DNA of 62,500 bases from Glandiceps talaboti. Taxonomy: Eukaryota; Hemichordata; Enteropneusta; Spengelidae. A program made the position numbers and the translations under genes. The stretch lies in the NCBI RefSeq assembly GCF_964340395.1, contig NC_135551.1, forward strand, positions 10,301,879 to 10,364,378, given 5' to 3'. Shown piece after piece: positions 1 to 20,866 of this stretch (position 1 is the stretch's first letter; the number at the start of each line of letters is the position of its first letter). The notes beneath the pieces are model-generated. The model was not told the origin of the DNA, did no database searches, and saw nothing but the letters and a program-made list of their open reading frames with translations.

Positions 1-142
1 GCAAAATCAATAACAACTGTTTTGTCGAAAGGATAGAAAACCATATTCGATGGTAACCACTATTGAGTCAAGTTGTGAACACCGTGAAAGTAACGTTCAT
101 CATTTATTTATCACTAAAAACTGCAAACAAATGTTACAGTAC

Positions 143-7714
<7,572 letters not shown>

Positions 7715-7735
7715 CGTATCGATTAGGCTCCAGAA

Positions 7736-8095
7736 CCTGAAAATGAGAAGTGAAATGAAATGAAATGAAAATGGAAATAACTTTTTTTTTAAAATCTGGA
7801 AGCAGTTGACTGTAGATGTAGGTATCCGTTTCCTCTGTGTATGCAGTTATTGCATAGCACTGGATAAAAAAGCTGAGGAAATTTTCTAGATTTCAGTAAC
7901 TCATCACTAGAGCTCCAATAAAGATCAAAATTAAATCGATCGCGAGACATAATAACATGTATGATAAAAAACAGATTCAGCTTACCATAACATGTACAAT
8001 TGAAACTCACCTTGTTGACGAGACAGAGCTACTATAAGGGGTGGGTGAAAACTGATTCGACGATCGACAACAGGTCTAGGTCTGCGTCAGTGGAT
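7736..8095 (-). other. 5' UTR region of the cathepsin L-like gene: non-coding exon and first intron
   Basis: Minus strand. A good donor (AACAAG|GTGAGT, exon end at 8011) lies downstream of the TATA box, and a good acceptor (TTTTCAG|GTTCTGG, exon start at 7736) lies 22 bases before the ATG. This supports a short non-coding first exon, roughly 8090-8011, followed by a 274-bp intron. The transcription start is inferred from TATA spacing, not observed. Confidence 0.6.
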
Positions 8096-8099
8096 GATG

Positions 8100-11000
8100 T
8101 CTGGGGCAAGTAGAGTCCTTTATATAAGTAACCGACAGAGAGCCACTCCTGTTGCAACGTAAATTGTGTTTATTTCATGACAAAAACTGTCAAAGATTAG
8201 AATACTGAGTACCCGCATCATCTATTCAGAGTTTGATTCCAGTTATAACCAGATATCAGTTTGGACCATTTCCAGGTCAAATTTGGAACCATGCCCAGTT
8301 CCATTAATTTCTTGAATTAATCGAATTCCATTCACTGGGATCAGTCCTCGTTCCAATTTGGGACTACATGTACATACTTTTGGTTAGTTCGTGATGACGC
8401 TGAGAAAGTACATCATATACAATTTTATTCTGCCGTCAGTATTTCATCTATACAATCAAGTATTGACATATTTGTAAGTCGATACGGTTGTCAATGTTTA
8501 TTTATATGCAACAGAACCCCAAACATTATGTTGCAGAGTCTGGCTGTAATTCCAATGTGAGACTAGTCCCACTTCCAAACTGAGACCAGTCTCAGTTTAA
8601 AAAAACACCCATTGTTCTACTCAGAGTTCGGCTCTAGTCATAATGTGAGACTAGTCCCAGTCCTATTTTGAGACCAGTCCCAGTCCTAATCTAAGACCAG
8701 GCCTAGATGCAATCTGAGACCAGCCTACATCGGATTGAAATCTGAAGTTCATTTGCTGAATAGTACATCCAATTTATACCAACACCATTCCATTACCCAC
8801 TTTATCTAGCCACTTGTGATAACCGACCCATTGCTATCAAATATGTTATTATAAGACGTGTTCATAAACGTGTTTGGTAGGTTGAATTTCTCTCCATGTA
8901 GTATAAGTATGTTATCATTGAACGTTCGAGATGGAGTCGAAAGTCTGTAGAAGAAAGACACCAACAACAGGATTTTAAAAGACTAGAAAGAAACAAGGGG
9001 TCCTTCCTTGTGCCACTTACGCATTGAGTAAGTTGAGGCTCGATTCTGACTCTGTTCTCATGTACAACATCCTACGTAAAGATGAACACAAAATTAGAAA
9101 CTACCCCGACACTGCTTAATCTAAAAGAATTTACAGGCTAGGGAGTTATATATGAGAGACTATTTGACTATTTACTCATTTGGCATCTCTTTTACGACAA
9201 TAGTCCCGTTTCGAATGACCAAAAAGTAACGAAATTGGAACTTTACATACTATTTCAAAAACCATTCCCAATGTCGTATAAAATCACTAGCCTCTTTGCA
9301 ACAGATGTCCCCGTGCAGAGGCCATGGTTGAAATGACTACTATTCAGCGGATGTAGAAATCAGCTTCCTAGCCTAACAGTAAGAGCTAATCAGAGAGTCC
9401 ATTTTATTGAGCATGATAAGTGAGAAAATAAACTTTGTTTTGCAAAAATGCGAAATGTGGTTTCCCTCGTACCAACAGAAAATCGTGTTGTGTAGCTGTT
9501 TTCTGATATATCAAGTATAATAAATGAGCCTTCAGACTCGCCCGCCAATTCACTTAAGGAAGCCTCAGTAATTACGAGGGGGTAAGGTTGGAGGAAATCA
9601 GGCCCAGACTGTTGCATAAAATATCACCCTCCCGTGATTCCGTTGTGCTAAAAAGCGACTCTCCCTCAATTTCCTTTCTCTAAAAAATGACCACCACCCC
9701 CACCCCCGTTCAAAATATTTCATTAAAACATGGTTTAAATACTGAGGCACGGAAAAGGACACTTGTACCAGAATCAATAGTTTAAAGGTCTTAATTCCAC
9801 CGCTGCCACCACATTGAAAATAGTAAATGTATTGGTTATTTCTCCACCAGGGTGAATTTTGGTGATATTGGCACTACATTAATCAAATACCTGTGTTTGG
9901 ATCTCATTGGCTGAGCTGAAGGCCAGAGAATTAACTCCCAAACACTAGATAAGCCCACTCCTGATATTGTCTGGACTAAGGGAATCATCTCCACAATATC
10001 ATCACCAATATCTTACCCAACATTTCCAGTTCTACTCCTGTGAGACCCACTTCTCTCCTCACATCACACCTGACAATTAATTCATCACTACATGATTTTC
10101 AGCAGCAATTTGATTGACATGGTCTGATGATATTATGGTACCTAAACCCTGTCCATAACGGATGTGGCAGCGCAGTGCAGTGGGATGCCAAATTCCCAAA
10201 GAAAGTTCAAAAACATAATATAGCACAAACAATATCAAACCAACAAACAAAACAGAACAAAACCAAAATAAACGAAATCTATGACAACACACAAAAACAC
10301 AGCAATGGGGAAATAACAATCAATGAGGAAAAAGATGTGACGATTAATTTCTTAAATTCGTATTGTTTATGTATGTTGTCAAATGTAGTTGGCAGGGAGC
10401 TCCATTGTTTGGCTAAAGCATATTTGAAATGTTTCTCAGCATATTTCTGCTATTACAGTTTGTAATATGTAGAAATTATATCACTCTTCATGTGAACTTC
10501 GTTGATTGGTTTTGCTGCCATGTTGTCATTACTCGTGGATAATTAATAATACCCATATCTTAAATTATACGAGATTCTGGAAGGCTCAAGCCAGAGTATT
10601 AATTGTCGTTGCGCAGTCAGAAAATTTGTACTCCGGCTTTCGAGAATGATTACACCTTACATGCGCGTAGCCCTTTTCATGGTGAATGGCACGCATTTTT
10701 GGTACTGTATTTGAATAAGCACGTTGCATAACCAATAGGGGGCACATGATTGACATTGAGAGAGGGTGCTCATACAGAATCAAGAGGTGTAGCTTCCATA
10801 GAGTTTCAACTGACAATGTATCAGTTCATTGGTTTTATGTGATCTGTTACTTCATTGTCACGGTACACACAGTAAGTATCAATGTACACGAATAGCTGGT
10901 AACAGACCCCTCAAATAAAAATAAATTATATTTTCATTCAACTATTCTTTGTACTTTTTATTTTTATGTTGTATAACAAAATTCCTTCATTCAATATTGC

Positions 11001-13140
11001 TCAAATGTGGGGTGGGATTATTTAGTAGTTGATACAGGTGGTAAGTTGAATCGAGTAAGGACCCCCAGTTTCTCATATGGAACAACAGTTTGTTTGTTTT
11101 TGCTACCTGTCAGTCCTTATATTCGATCTTCATTTTCCGTTAACATCGAATACAGCTTGGTGGTAGGTGAAACCTGGTAATGGTTAACCAGAGGTGTGCG
11201 TCACTGGAGATGGTGATAACTGGGGAAAGCATAGTCCATAATATAAATAGCGGACAGGTAGCCACTCAATGCTGTATCTCAAATGATGTTTTTGATCACA
11301 ACAAATGTCAAAGGTTCAGAATCCTGTGTAATGTACCCGCATATAAACAGCGGACAGATAGCCACTCCCTGTTCTATCGCATGTTTTTTATCACAACAAA
11401 TGTCAAAGGTTCAGAATACTGTGTACTTTCATTGTTGCTACTCGGGAAATAAATTATAATACATATTATGTCTTTTGAGAAAGCCTAGTCTGAGATCAGT
11501 CCCTATGTAAAAATCTACTTCCAGTCCCAATTCATGTCAACGACCCTTACGAGTTCCAAACTAAGAATGGATAAAATTCCAGGTTAAAACAGTGAACACT
11601 TCAGTCTTGGACCGTGCTCGGTGAAGTTTGAGACCATTCTCGGTTCCTTTCTTAAACTAGCCTAAATTCCAATCTGGGATCGGTCCGAGTTCCAATCAGT
11701 GACTACATAATTTTATGTTGCTAGTTTTGTGATGATACTAAGAAAGTACATCAAGCGAAATTATATCCAGAGTTCATCTTTGCAATCAATAATTAACATA
11801 TTCCTAAGTCGACATTGTTATCTAGGTATATTGATTTTAGAATAACCCTAAACATTATATCCTAGTTCGAATCCGAGACCAGTCCTAGTTGCAATCTGAG
11901 ACCAGTCTTACTTCCCGCATGCAATATTAACATCGGTCCGTTGGTCCGACTCATTTCCATTTGAAGAGATAGTTTGACAGAACTGCCGCAACTTGTTGAT
12001 CTTTATGACCAATTGAAATCTGAATTTATAAATAATATTTATTGATTATACCAACACCATTTCATTACCCACTTTATCTAGCAACTTATAATACTTATTG
12101 TATGCTTTAAAACTGAAGTCCGACCGAACCATCATAGCATTGTTGCTATCAAATATGTCATGACGAAGCATACAACAGTTATTATATGACGTATTAATCT
12201 TTAAACGTATGAGATTGGTTGAATTTCTCAGCATAGTATAAGCATGTTGTGATTGAACGTTCGAAGTGAAGTCTAAATTTGTCCGAAGAAGGAAGGACAG
12301 CAACAACAAGAGTTTACAAAAATAAAGGGGATAGGGGTCCTTCCTTGTCCTACTTGCAGATGGAGTAAGTTGTGACTCCATTCTGACTCTGTTCTCATTT
12401 ACACCATTGTACACCGCCTTGCAAAAAGTTGGACACAAAACTAGAAAGTACTCCAACACTGCTTAATATCGTAGAATTAACAGGCTAGGCAGTCATATAT
12501 TAGAAACTGGTCGACCACTATTTACTTATTTGGCATCTCTTTAACAACAATAGTCCCAGCTCGAATGACCAAAGGTCACGAAAATGGAACTTTTCACATT
12601 TATTTGAAGATCCACTCCCAACGTGCGTCAGTGGATGATGTCTGGGGCAAGCAGAGTCCTTTATATAAGTAACCGACTGGGAGCCACTCCTGTGGCAACC
12701 TACGCCAATTATATTTATCACAAAAACTGTCAAAGATAAGAAAACTGATGAGTACCCGCATCATCTATTCAGAGTTTTGATTCCAGTTATAACCAGATAT
12801 CAGTCTTGGACCATTTCCAGGTCAAATTTGGAACCATGCCCAGTTCCCTTCTTGAATTAGTCGAAATTCCATTCACTGGGATCAGTTCTAGTTACAATCT
12901 TGGACTACATATTAAATATTTTTGGTTAGTTCGTGATGACGCTGAGAAATTACATCATGCAAAATGTTATTCAGCCTTCATTAGTTCATCTATGCCATCA
13001 AATATTGACATATTTGTAAGTCGACATGATTGTCTAGAGGTATATTTATTACAAAAACCAAAACATTAAGTTGCAGCTCTAATTCCAATGTGAGACCTCC
13101 AATATATCTCAATTCAAAAGAAACACCCCTTGTTCTACTC
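8100..13140 (-). repeat. Left arm: degenerate tandem copies of the cathepsin L promoter and upstream region
   Basis: The TATA-proximal block of the cathepsin L gene (CAGTGGATGATGTCTGGGGC next to a TATA box) recurs almost unchanged at 12.63-12.70 kb and in diverged form at 11.19-11.27 kb. The sequence upstream of each copy also matches: blocks near 8.8-9.13 kb match 12.05-12.5 kb, and 8.2-8.6 kb match 12.75-13.14 kb. Each unit therefore spans about 1.2-3 kb. No cathepsin exons follow the extra TATA boxes, so these are promoter-region duplicates and not gene copies. The block ends at about 13.14 kb next to a (GA)n run. Confidence 0.75.
8117..8126 (-). promoter_or_regulatory. TATA box of the cathepsin L-like gene
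   Basis: The minus strand reads TATATAAAGG about 105 bases upstream of the inferred first donor site. The same TATA context, with surrounding sequence, recurs near 12.66 kb on the minus strand. Diverged versions occur near 11.25 and 11.34 kb (minus) and at several places between 26.8 and 30.3 kb (plus). Confidence 0.65.
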
Positions 13141-13182
13141 AGAGTTCGGCTCTAGTCCACTTGTAATCTAAGACCTTACCTT

Positions 13183-13189
13183 GAGAGAG

Positions 13190-13270
<81 letters not shown>
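13183..13270. repeat. (GA)n microsatellite
   Basis: Nearly pure GA for about 85 bp, followed by CA and GACA variants to about 13,312. It marks the boundary between the left promoter-unit arm and the RAG1-like block. Confidence 0.97.
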
Positions 13271-13282
<12 letters not shown>

Positions 13283-13312
13283 GAGACAGAGACAGAGACA
13301 GAGAGACAGCAC

Positions 13313-13857
13313 ATCTAGACTAATCTGTTTCAAGTGGGAAACTTGGTTTATTTCAAAATGGCGGGTTTGAAGAGCGCCCTCAAGCGTCAGAAATGGGATT
13401 TTTTTTTTTTCACTTTCTCATATCTCCCTTTTTAAGTTAAGGCAGGTGTTTTACAATCCCCAGTGGTGTTATAAATGGAAAGTTATAACCAAGTGATGAA
13501 TGTTGTTTTAAGTTCTGCAATATATTACATTTGAGTACTTTGTTGCTCGTTATACTAAGTATTACAATTTAAATAGTCATATTTTATTTATTTGTGTATA
13601 TCTTGACATAAGTGATGTTTATATCAGTTTGCATTGATGAACACAGATAATTTTGCTCTGGGGAGAGGGGTACAAATTGTATTTTGAAAAATCATCTTGC
13701 TGTGGGGAGAGGACAAATATGTTTTGGGAAATCTAATATTCTACACTCTGGTAGATACAAATAAATGAAAAGTACAGATAAGTTCATCAAACTTAGCTCA
13801 CCTGATTGCTCACTCAATAAACAACTACAGACATTGATAATAATTCAAGAATAATAA
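13313..13857. other. 3' flank of the RAG1-like gene, no gene seen
   Basis: AT-rich sequence with no recognisable coding potential. A plausible cleavage region for the RAG1-like transcript lies at the right end of this stretch. Confidence 0.5.
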
Positions 13858-13863
13858 TTTATT
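13858..13863 (-). terminator. Candidate poly(A) signal AATAAA of the RAG1-like gene
   Basis: AATAAA on the minus strand about 160 bases after the stop codon at 14,025-14,023. Position and strand fit, but the motif is common in AT-rich DNA. Confidence 0.45.
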
Positions 13864-14022
13864 GCCAGTATATAAAAAGTACAAATACATCATTGTGACA
13901 GAAAAGAGGCCTGATGACAGACACACATACACATACACGTACACACACACACACATACACATACAAATACAAGTAAACATGCACACACTCACTCACTCAC
14001 ATTACTTAATTCTTTTCACAGC

Positions 14023-17000
14023 TCAGAGCTGGTTTTTGACATGATGGTCTTTTACCAAATATGTTAACGATTTTAATTTGTCAGGAACACCTGCATAATT
14101 GACCCCAGCTACATTGAAACTGTGGTGAATAGCCTCAACGCCACTTTCCCCATAGAAGCCCAACCCTCTTCTACACTGACCCACTCGAACTGGCACATGT
14201 TCTTCAAGGATGTGTAACTTGGGGAAAACAGATGAAGTTGGAAATTGTTGTCTATAGTACACCATTAAGGCCTGTACACTTTCACCTGCAAGAAAATGTT
14301 AATATTATGTATTATGACATGAATACAAAGAAAACATGTGATAACTATCTATGTGTCTCATCTTGACATTGTTAAAATGACATGTTACACACAGGAAACA
14401 AGATGAAACACTAATGTGTGCTCAATAATGTATACAACATCATCAGTGATATAGTACTCATCACACTAAAACAATTATGTTTTTGTTAAAGTTTATTACA
14501 TTTATCTACATCATTTGCATCAACATAAACTAAAGTACACCTTACCTAGTTTGACAATTTCTGTGTCAGTCAGTACTCTTGACACTGAGTATAAATTGTG
14601 GCATTCTCCAAACAGCAGCAGAAGTGGTTGATAAGTTGCCCTTATAGCTTCAGCATCAGAAAGTAAATCAGGACAAACATTCTCAACACAGCTACTAACT
14701 GCTGAAAACAGTGACCGAATAACCTCTGGCTGAATAAAAATAAGAGAATACAAGTACATCTATTTAGTATTAATATTTGTATAAACAAAATGTATATCTG
14801 GAAAAAACAATGTGTATAAAGAAATTTGGCTGGCCTTGACCACCTTTGACCTGTCTGATATGATGAACCACACTTTGTATATGATGAACCCATACACAAA
14901 GTGTGGATTTACAATAGTTTTTGCCTTTATGCTTGATTATTCCAAACAATGGGTCACATTACACTTTGGGTCTTATATTTGTATGTAAAAAAACAGACTC
15001 ATTTATCAATGGCAAAATAGAATAAGATAGCAGGTCAGAGAGGTCATGCCTTAGTCATTTAATAACATAACTGAAATAAGTAAAGTGTAACATACCATAC
15101 ATGCTAATTGGTTCCACCAATGAAGAATACTACATATTCAAATAATTTATGACTGAACTGCACCTGTTACTTATAAATTTGTGAAATATAGCATATTGTT
15201 ATGGAACAAACAGAACAAATTAATTGATTCTCCTCAGAACCTGTAAAAAACCCAGAACAACAATTCCAATGTGTTAGTATAAAAAGTAATGGCAGCAATA
15301 ACAATAACATAACACCAGCAACAAACAGAACAACACCACATTGCAAAAGATGTTAGTATTATGCACCTGGCAGCATTTATCTACATGGTTTCCAACAAAG
15401 GATTTTCCATGATATGCTTGGCGGCAAACATGATTGCCAATGAGTGCCCTATCAAGGGCTTTCACACAATAACTGGCTTCTTTGGGTAGGTTAGATTTTA
15501 ATATTTCAATTTCTTCCTCCTAATGTTTTATAAATAGTTGTAGAAAATAGAAAGTTGGGTTACAAAGAATGATGCAGTGAAAAGGGGTAAAATAAAGGAA
15601 ATCGCAAATGTATGTAAGCATAAATGCAGATATTGATGAAAATTTACCTTTTCCTTTGCTGCAGCAAGGTTCTGTTTTATTTGTCTTTCTAGTCTACATA
15701 GCTGTGCAAGTGACGGCTCATTATCATCCTCAGAATCACTATCACTATTGTCGTCATTCATTTGGATGGCCTGTACTCTCTCCTGCATTGCTGTGGCCTT
15801 ATCCTTCAGCTCGCTCACTTCGTCCTCTAGGCTGAAAGCTCTTTGTATGCTTTCAGCATAGAGGTCGAAATGTGCAGGTTTGAGTACAGGCTCATCAATG
15901 TCGCCACTAGTGTGTTATTGGTAAGTGAACACTTTTACATCAAGTTTGGCAAATTCCTGTTCAGTCATATTGAAAAAATGAAGAAGAAATATGCCCAAAC
16001 TTAAGTGTAGGACTGGTATTGACACCTGTGATACAAAAGAAAAAAGAATGTTTAACAATTTGGAACCTCAAACCTCAAACTAAACTCAATTGAATTGCTT
16101 GTTGATGCAGTTCATAAATTCTGAAGCTTTGCTCCGATGTGCTCCTGCTTCAACAAACTTGTCATGATATTCTTGTATGTCATGGAGACTCCTACTTTGG
16201 ATTGGTGCTCTCTGGTCAGGGGGTATCATGGCATCTGATTTGGTGATATAACACCAAAGACAAAAATATTTGCCTGTATAGTTGAACAAAGAAATTATCA
16301 TACTTAGTGGCATGCACAATATACAGCAGTAGGTCTAACAACTGGCTTTTAATCCCTTTAGGTCTAGAAACTTTCAGGCCAAATTTGTTGAATACAAATT
16401 ATTGGTTCTCTGTAATTGTTGTGTAGTGTAAGGTAAAATAAACATTAAAATTAAAGATTAAAATTCAAGAAATTTTACTTCCAAGTGAAGTAACATTCTT
16501 ACATTACAAAGATGTTCACGAAAAATCAAGTTGCTGTATTAATTCATGGTCATTTCTAGCAAAGAAAGTGCGAAAGTATAGTAAAACATGCCAAGTATAT
16601 GAGCAAAGACTAACTTACCACTTGCTCCTGACAAACCATATATTCTGGTTAGATACTCATAGTCTCCCATGATATGCACTACTATGGTCTTATCTCTGAA
16701 ATATCACATATATTAATTATCTCAAGATAAACACAGAACACACCACACTAAAGTACATTGCACTACACTATGGTATGCTACACTACACTACAGTAGTCTA
16801 TAATATACAACACTACACTATGGTATGCTACACGACACTACAGCAGTCCATAATATACTACACTGCACTATGGTATGCTACACTACACTACAGCAGTCCA
16901 TAATATACTACACTACACTGTGGTATGCTACACTACACTACAGCAGTCCATAATATACTACACTGCACTATGGTATGCTACACTACACTACAGCAGTCCA

Positions 17001-20000
17001 TAATATACTACACTACACTATGGTATGCTATACTACACTACAGTAGTCTATAATATAGTACACTACACTATGATATGCTACACTACACTACACTACAGCA
17101 GTCTATAATATACTACACTACACTATGTTATGCTACACTACACTACAGTAGTCTATAATATACTACACTACACTACACTACAGTAGTCTATAATATACAA
17201 CACTACACTATGGTATGCTACACGACACTGTGGTATGCTACACTACACTACAGTAGTCTATAATATACTACACTACACTATGGTATGCTACACTACACTA
17301 CAGTAGTCCATAATATACTACACGACACTGTGGTATGCTACACTACACTACAGTAGTCTATGATATACTACACTACACTGTGGTATGCTACACTACACTA
17401 CAGCAGTCCATAATATACTACACTGCACTATGGTATGCTACACTACACTACAGCAGTCCATAATATACTACACTACACTATGGTATGCTATACTACACTA
17501 CAGTAGTCTATAATATAGTACACTACACTATGATATGCTACACTACACTACACTACAGCAGTCTATAATATACTACACTACACTATGTTATGCTACACTA
17601 CACTCCAGTAGTCTATAATATACTACACTACACTATGATATACTACACTACAGTAGTCTATAATATACTACACTACACTATGATATGCTACACTACACTA
17701 CACTACAGTAGTCTATAATATACTACACTACACTATGATATGCTACACTACACTACACTACAGTAGTCTATAATATACTACACTACACTATGATATGCTA
17801 CACTACACTACACTACAGCAGTCCATAATATACTACACTACACTACACTACACTATGATATGCTACACTACACTACAGTAGTCTATATACTACACTACAC
17901 TATGATATGCTACACTACACTACAGTAGTCTATAATATACTACACTACACTATGATATGCTACACTACACTACAGTAGTCTATAATATACTACACTACAC
18001 TACAGTATGCTACACTAAACTACAACAGTCTATAATATACTACACTACACCATGGTATGCTACACTACACTACAGTAGTCTACACAACACTACACTATGG
18101 TATGCTACACTACACTACACTACAGTATGATACCGTATAATTTGCACACTACTCACCTCCACACATGTCCATCTAGAGCATTAACTTGACCGTCATTCAC
18201 TTTCATAGCTGTCCTCATGTTTGGCTCAGAATCACTTGCTTTAAAGACGTTAAACACTATTGTATTTTTGACGCTGTTTGGCTTTTCAACATTACACACC
18301 TGGAAGACACTTTGGTGGTACCACCTCCTTTATCTCCCCCTACTTTGACTATGATCTCATCTTCTGGTAATGTGTCATCATGGTGGGTAAGCTTGATGAC
18401 CCTGTAAAAACAGTAAAGGTAAAGCTTGACGACAAGAACCACTGTTGGCGTGAGAGAAAAGAAAATATTATCTGTAATGTCTGTTCATATGAAGTACATT
18501 TACTGAAAATCAATTAAATAATAAATGTTTACACTAAATCTGATGTTGTGTGTTAACTGTTAGATATGTTCCCTGATTCAAAACTAATTTGATAGTTTGA
18601 TAATCATTCCAAACATGTTCAACGCCTTCAGGACTAGAAATTTCCCATCAAATTTCTAGAACAAAAAAATATAATTTCTCTGTACAATAGATTACATGGC
18701 TATGAAATATTAAAATTACCTGTCTAAATAATCCAAGTAACGGTCAACTGCACACACGAGATCTTGAACAGCAACACAAGGTGAAAGCCGAATCTCAGTG
18801 TCTTGCTTTCCATCTGGCCCTTTCACAGTAAAAAGAAAGGGCAGATTTTCTGCAAATAGGGTATACTGCTTTGTGATGGATATTTGTCTGTCACGGTGTT
18901 CACTTCCAAGCTTTACCTTCCAATTTCGCAACCATCTAGTCAGAAAGTAATTAGCATCGCTATCAATGGTTAATTATTTCTAACTTTCTACATTGTGAGA
19001 CAAACAAAAATGTTAATATCTCACATGAATATATATAGAGAATACCAATACATGTATGTTTGTTATGCTAAAGTATGTTTATTATGCTCTCGATGTTTAT
19101 ATTAATTAATTTCAAATTATGTGCAAAGGGTAAATACAAATGTAATTGTGTTTTTGAACTCACAAAGTTGTAATTACTTACTGTTTAAGTTGTCTCAATT
19201 TATTCCATGGAAGACCTAGACTTGACTTCAGTAGGAGCCCAGCACCTTCAGGTATATCAGGCACTGAGCCTAATTCCTTTAAAAGGTTGCTGTTCCATTC
19301 TTTCCTTTTCAACTCTTTCATATATGTTGGCTGGCTGCGTGTTCTTCACCACCAGAAATGTTTGTTCTGACATTTTCCACTCACATAGCCCGGGCAGCTT
19401 TGGTCCTGTCAGTGGCGTCAGACGAGCCTTTCCTTGACTGGGGCGTATATGTCAGACATAATGGCTGAAAAAAATTAAATTCCACAGATTTATGTACATG
19501 ATGCATGCTTACATTGATACATACATGTACATGCACAAACAAACACACACACAAATATGTATATTGATATATGCAGAAATGATACATGTGCATGCATTAT
19601 GTACTTCTATACTGACACCCCCCCCCAAAAAAAAATAAAAAATAATAATAATGATAAATAAATAATAAATAAATAAAATAACAACCTTCACCATGGTACT
19701 TGAAACAAAGATTTATGGAGTGGTTCTGAAAGTATTTTCCTACTTTATGTTAACACTGTCAACAGTTTTGTAATGCCATCAGTAAACACAGATACAAATA
19801 TTAAAATAAATAATGATTTATGGTTGCATTACCTGGCCACCAGTCTTGAATTTGATTGGTACTCCAGATTTGTAACCAGGTGTATCAGACAGCTTCTTTC
19901 TGATACAGGCAGTTGTCAAAGCTTCAAAACCATCTGTTTTTTCCAGGACATCATGTTTTATTAACATTGAAATAGCCTTTTCTACATGTATGTCATCAGA

Positions 20001-20866
20001 CGGTTGGTTTTTAGAATTTCCAGTAGATGTACAGTAGTCATGATCAACAATGAATGGGGCATTGACATATCGACAGGCGAGTTGATGTTTGGCTAGGTCT
20101 TCTAACTGCACAACACATTTGCATCCTCTAACACAATTCTCACATTTAACATTCAGACAAGACAACAAATTCATCACAATATTTGGGACAGACGAAACAG
20201 AGGAACATGTAATCGGTGTACGACACACGGGACAACTATCTGCAGTTGTCACCCATTCTGAAATGCACTGTGCACAGAATATATGCCCACCACCTTCACA
20301 AGTACAGTCTATGAGAACTGGCTCACAGAAAACTTGCTTACAGATAGAACATATCAAGTCACTGTTCACACCCTGTGGGAATCTATCGACATGTAAACTG
20401 TCAACGTTCAAAGTCTTGGCTGACTTTAGATGTATCATGTTTACAGTATATTGGTAGTGTACTGTATCGACAGCGGCTTGATCACTAAGTTTTACATGCT
20501 TAGTGTTACTGTTAGGGGGATCGTAATGATCACTCACACTTGGGCGCATTCCTCTGTTTTTTCTCTCCTTTACATTCCTGCCAGAGTTTGACCTTTCGCA
20601 AACGAGACATGTACCAACTCTTGGATGTTTACACCATTGTGCAACAGTAGTTCCAGGGGAATACTGTTTACCGGTGGCCTGGGCTTTCTTGAACGTGGTA
20701 ACACTCCTCTTACAATTGTTACAAAAGTTCACAGGGTGTATGTCTCCACTGTCACCACAAACGCTGACCCCGAAACAACCAAGTAAATCTTCGCCAAAAC
20801 TAGAACATTTATAGACTGTGGTCTTTGAAGGAAATCGTTTTGAACACACACGGCAGTGGTATCTGT
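14023..20866 (-). pseudogene. RAG1-like transposon-type gene (RAG1 N-terminal zinc motifs, RING, RAG1-like core), degraded
   Basis: Exons on the minus strand: 20866-19833, 19464-19182, 18935-18720, 18401-18157, 16695-16619, 16273-about 16086, 16025-15648, 15519-15367, 14729-14546 and 14285-14023 (stop). Exon 1 begins YHCRVC and contains DIHPVNFCNNC, W-x-x-H-x6-C-x2-C and a RING (CSICKQVF...H-x2-C-x2-C...CPVC), then a Cys/His finger, in the order seen in the RAG1 N-terminal and dimerisation regions. Later exons carry VGGDKGGG, VEKPNS, GLSGASGKYFCLWC, YHGKSFVGNH, PKLHILEEHVP and FYGESGVEAIHHSF, each matching a RAG1 core segment in order. Phases fit at most junctions; the join from 16,086 to 16,025 is not clean. 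Damage: two frame changes in 19464-19182, one near 18,303 and an in-frame TAA at 15917-15915. N-RAG-TP-type mobile elements are the closest family I know. Confidence 0.85.
16741..18130. repeat. Intronic satellite, 50-bp unit built from CACTA-like pentamers
   Basis: About 1.4 kb made almost entirely of a 50-bp unit: a CACTACACTATGGTATGCTA half, then a block ending CAGTAGTCTATAATATACTA. There are roughly 28 copies with local expansions and losses. It fills the RAG1-like intron between exons 18401-18157 and 16695-16619. Confidence 0.95.

Noticed and set aside
9390-9617. Open frames of 75 and 70 residues at 9,390-9,617 (minus) and 28,792-29,004 (plus) that resemble each other
   Set aside because: The similarity comes from the inverted repeat units at DNA level; both carry different frame-changing differences and resemble no known protein.
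20089-20457. 122-residue open frame on the plus strand
   Set aside because: Antisense shadow of the RAG1-like RING exon.
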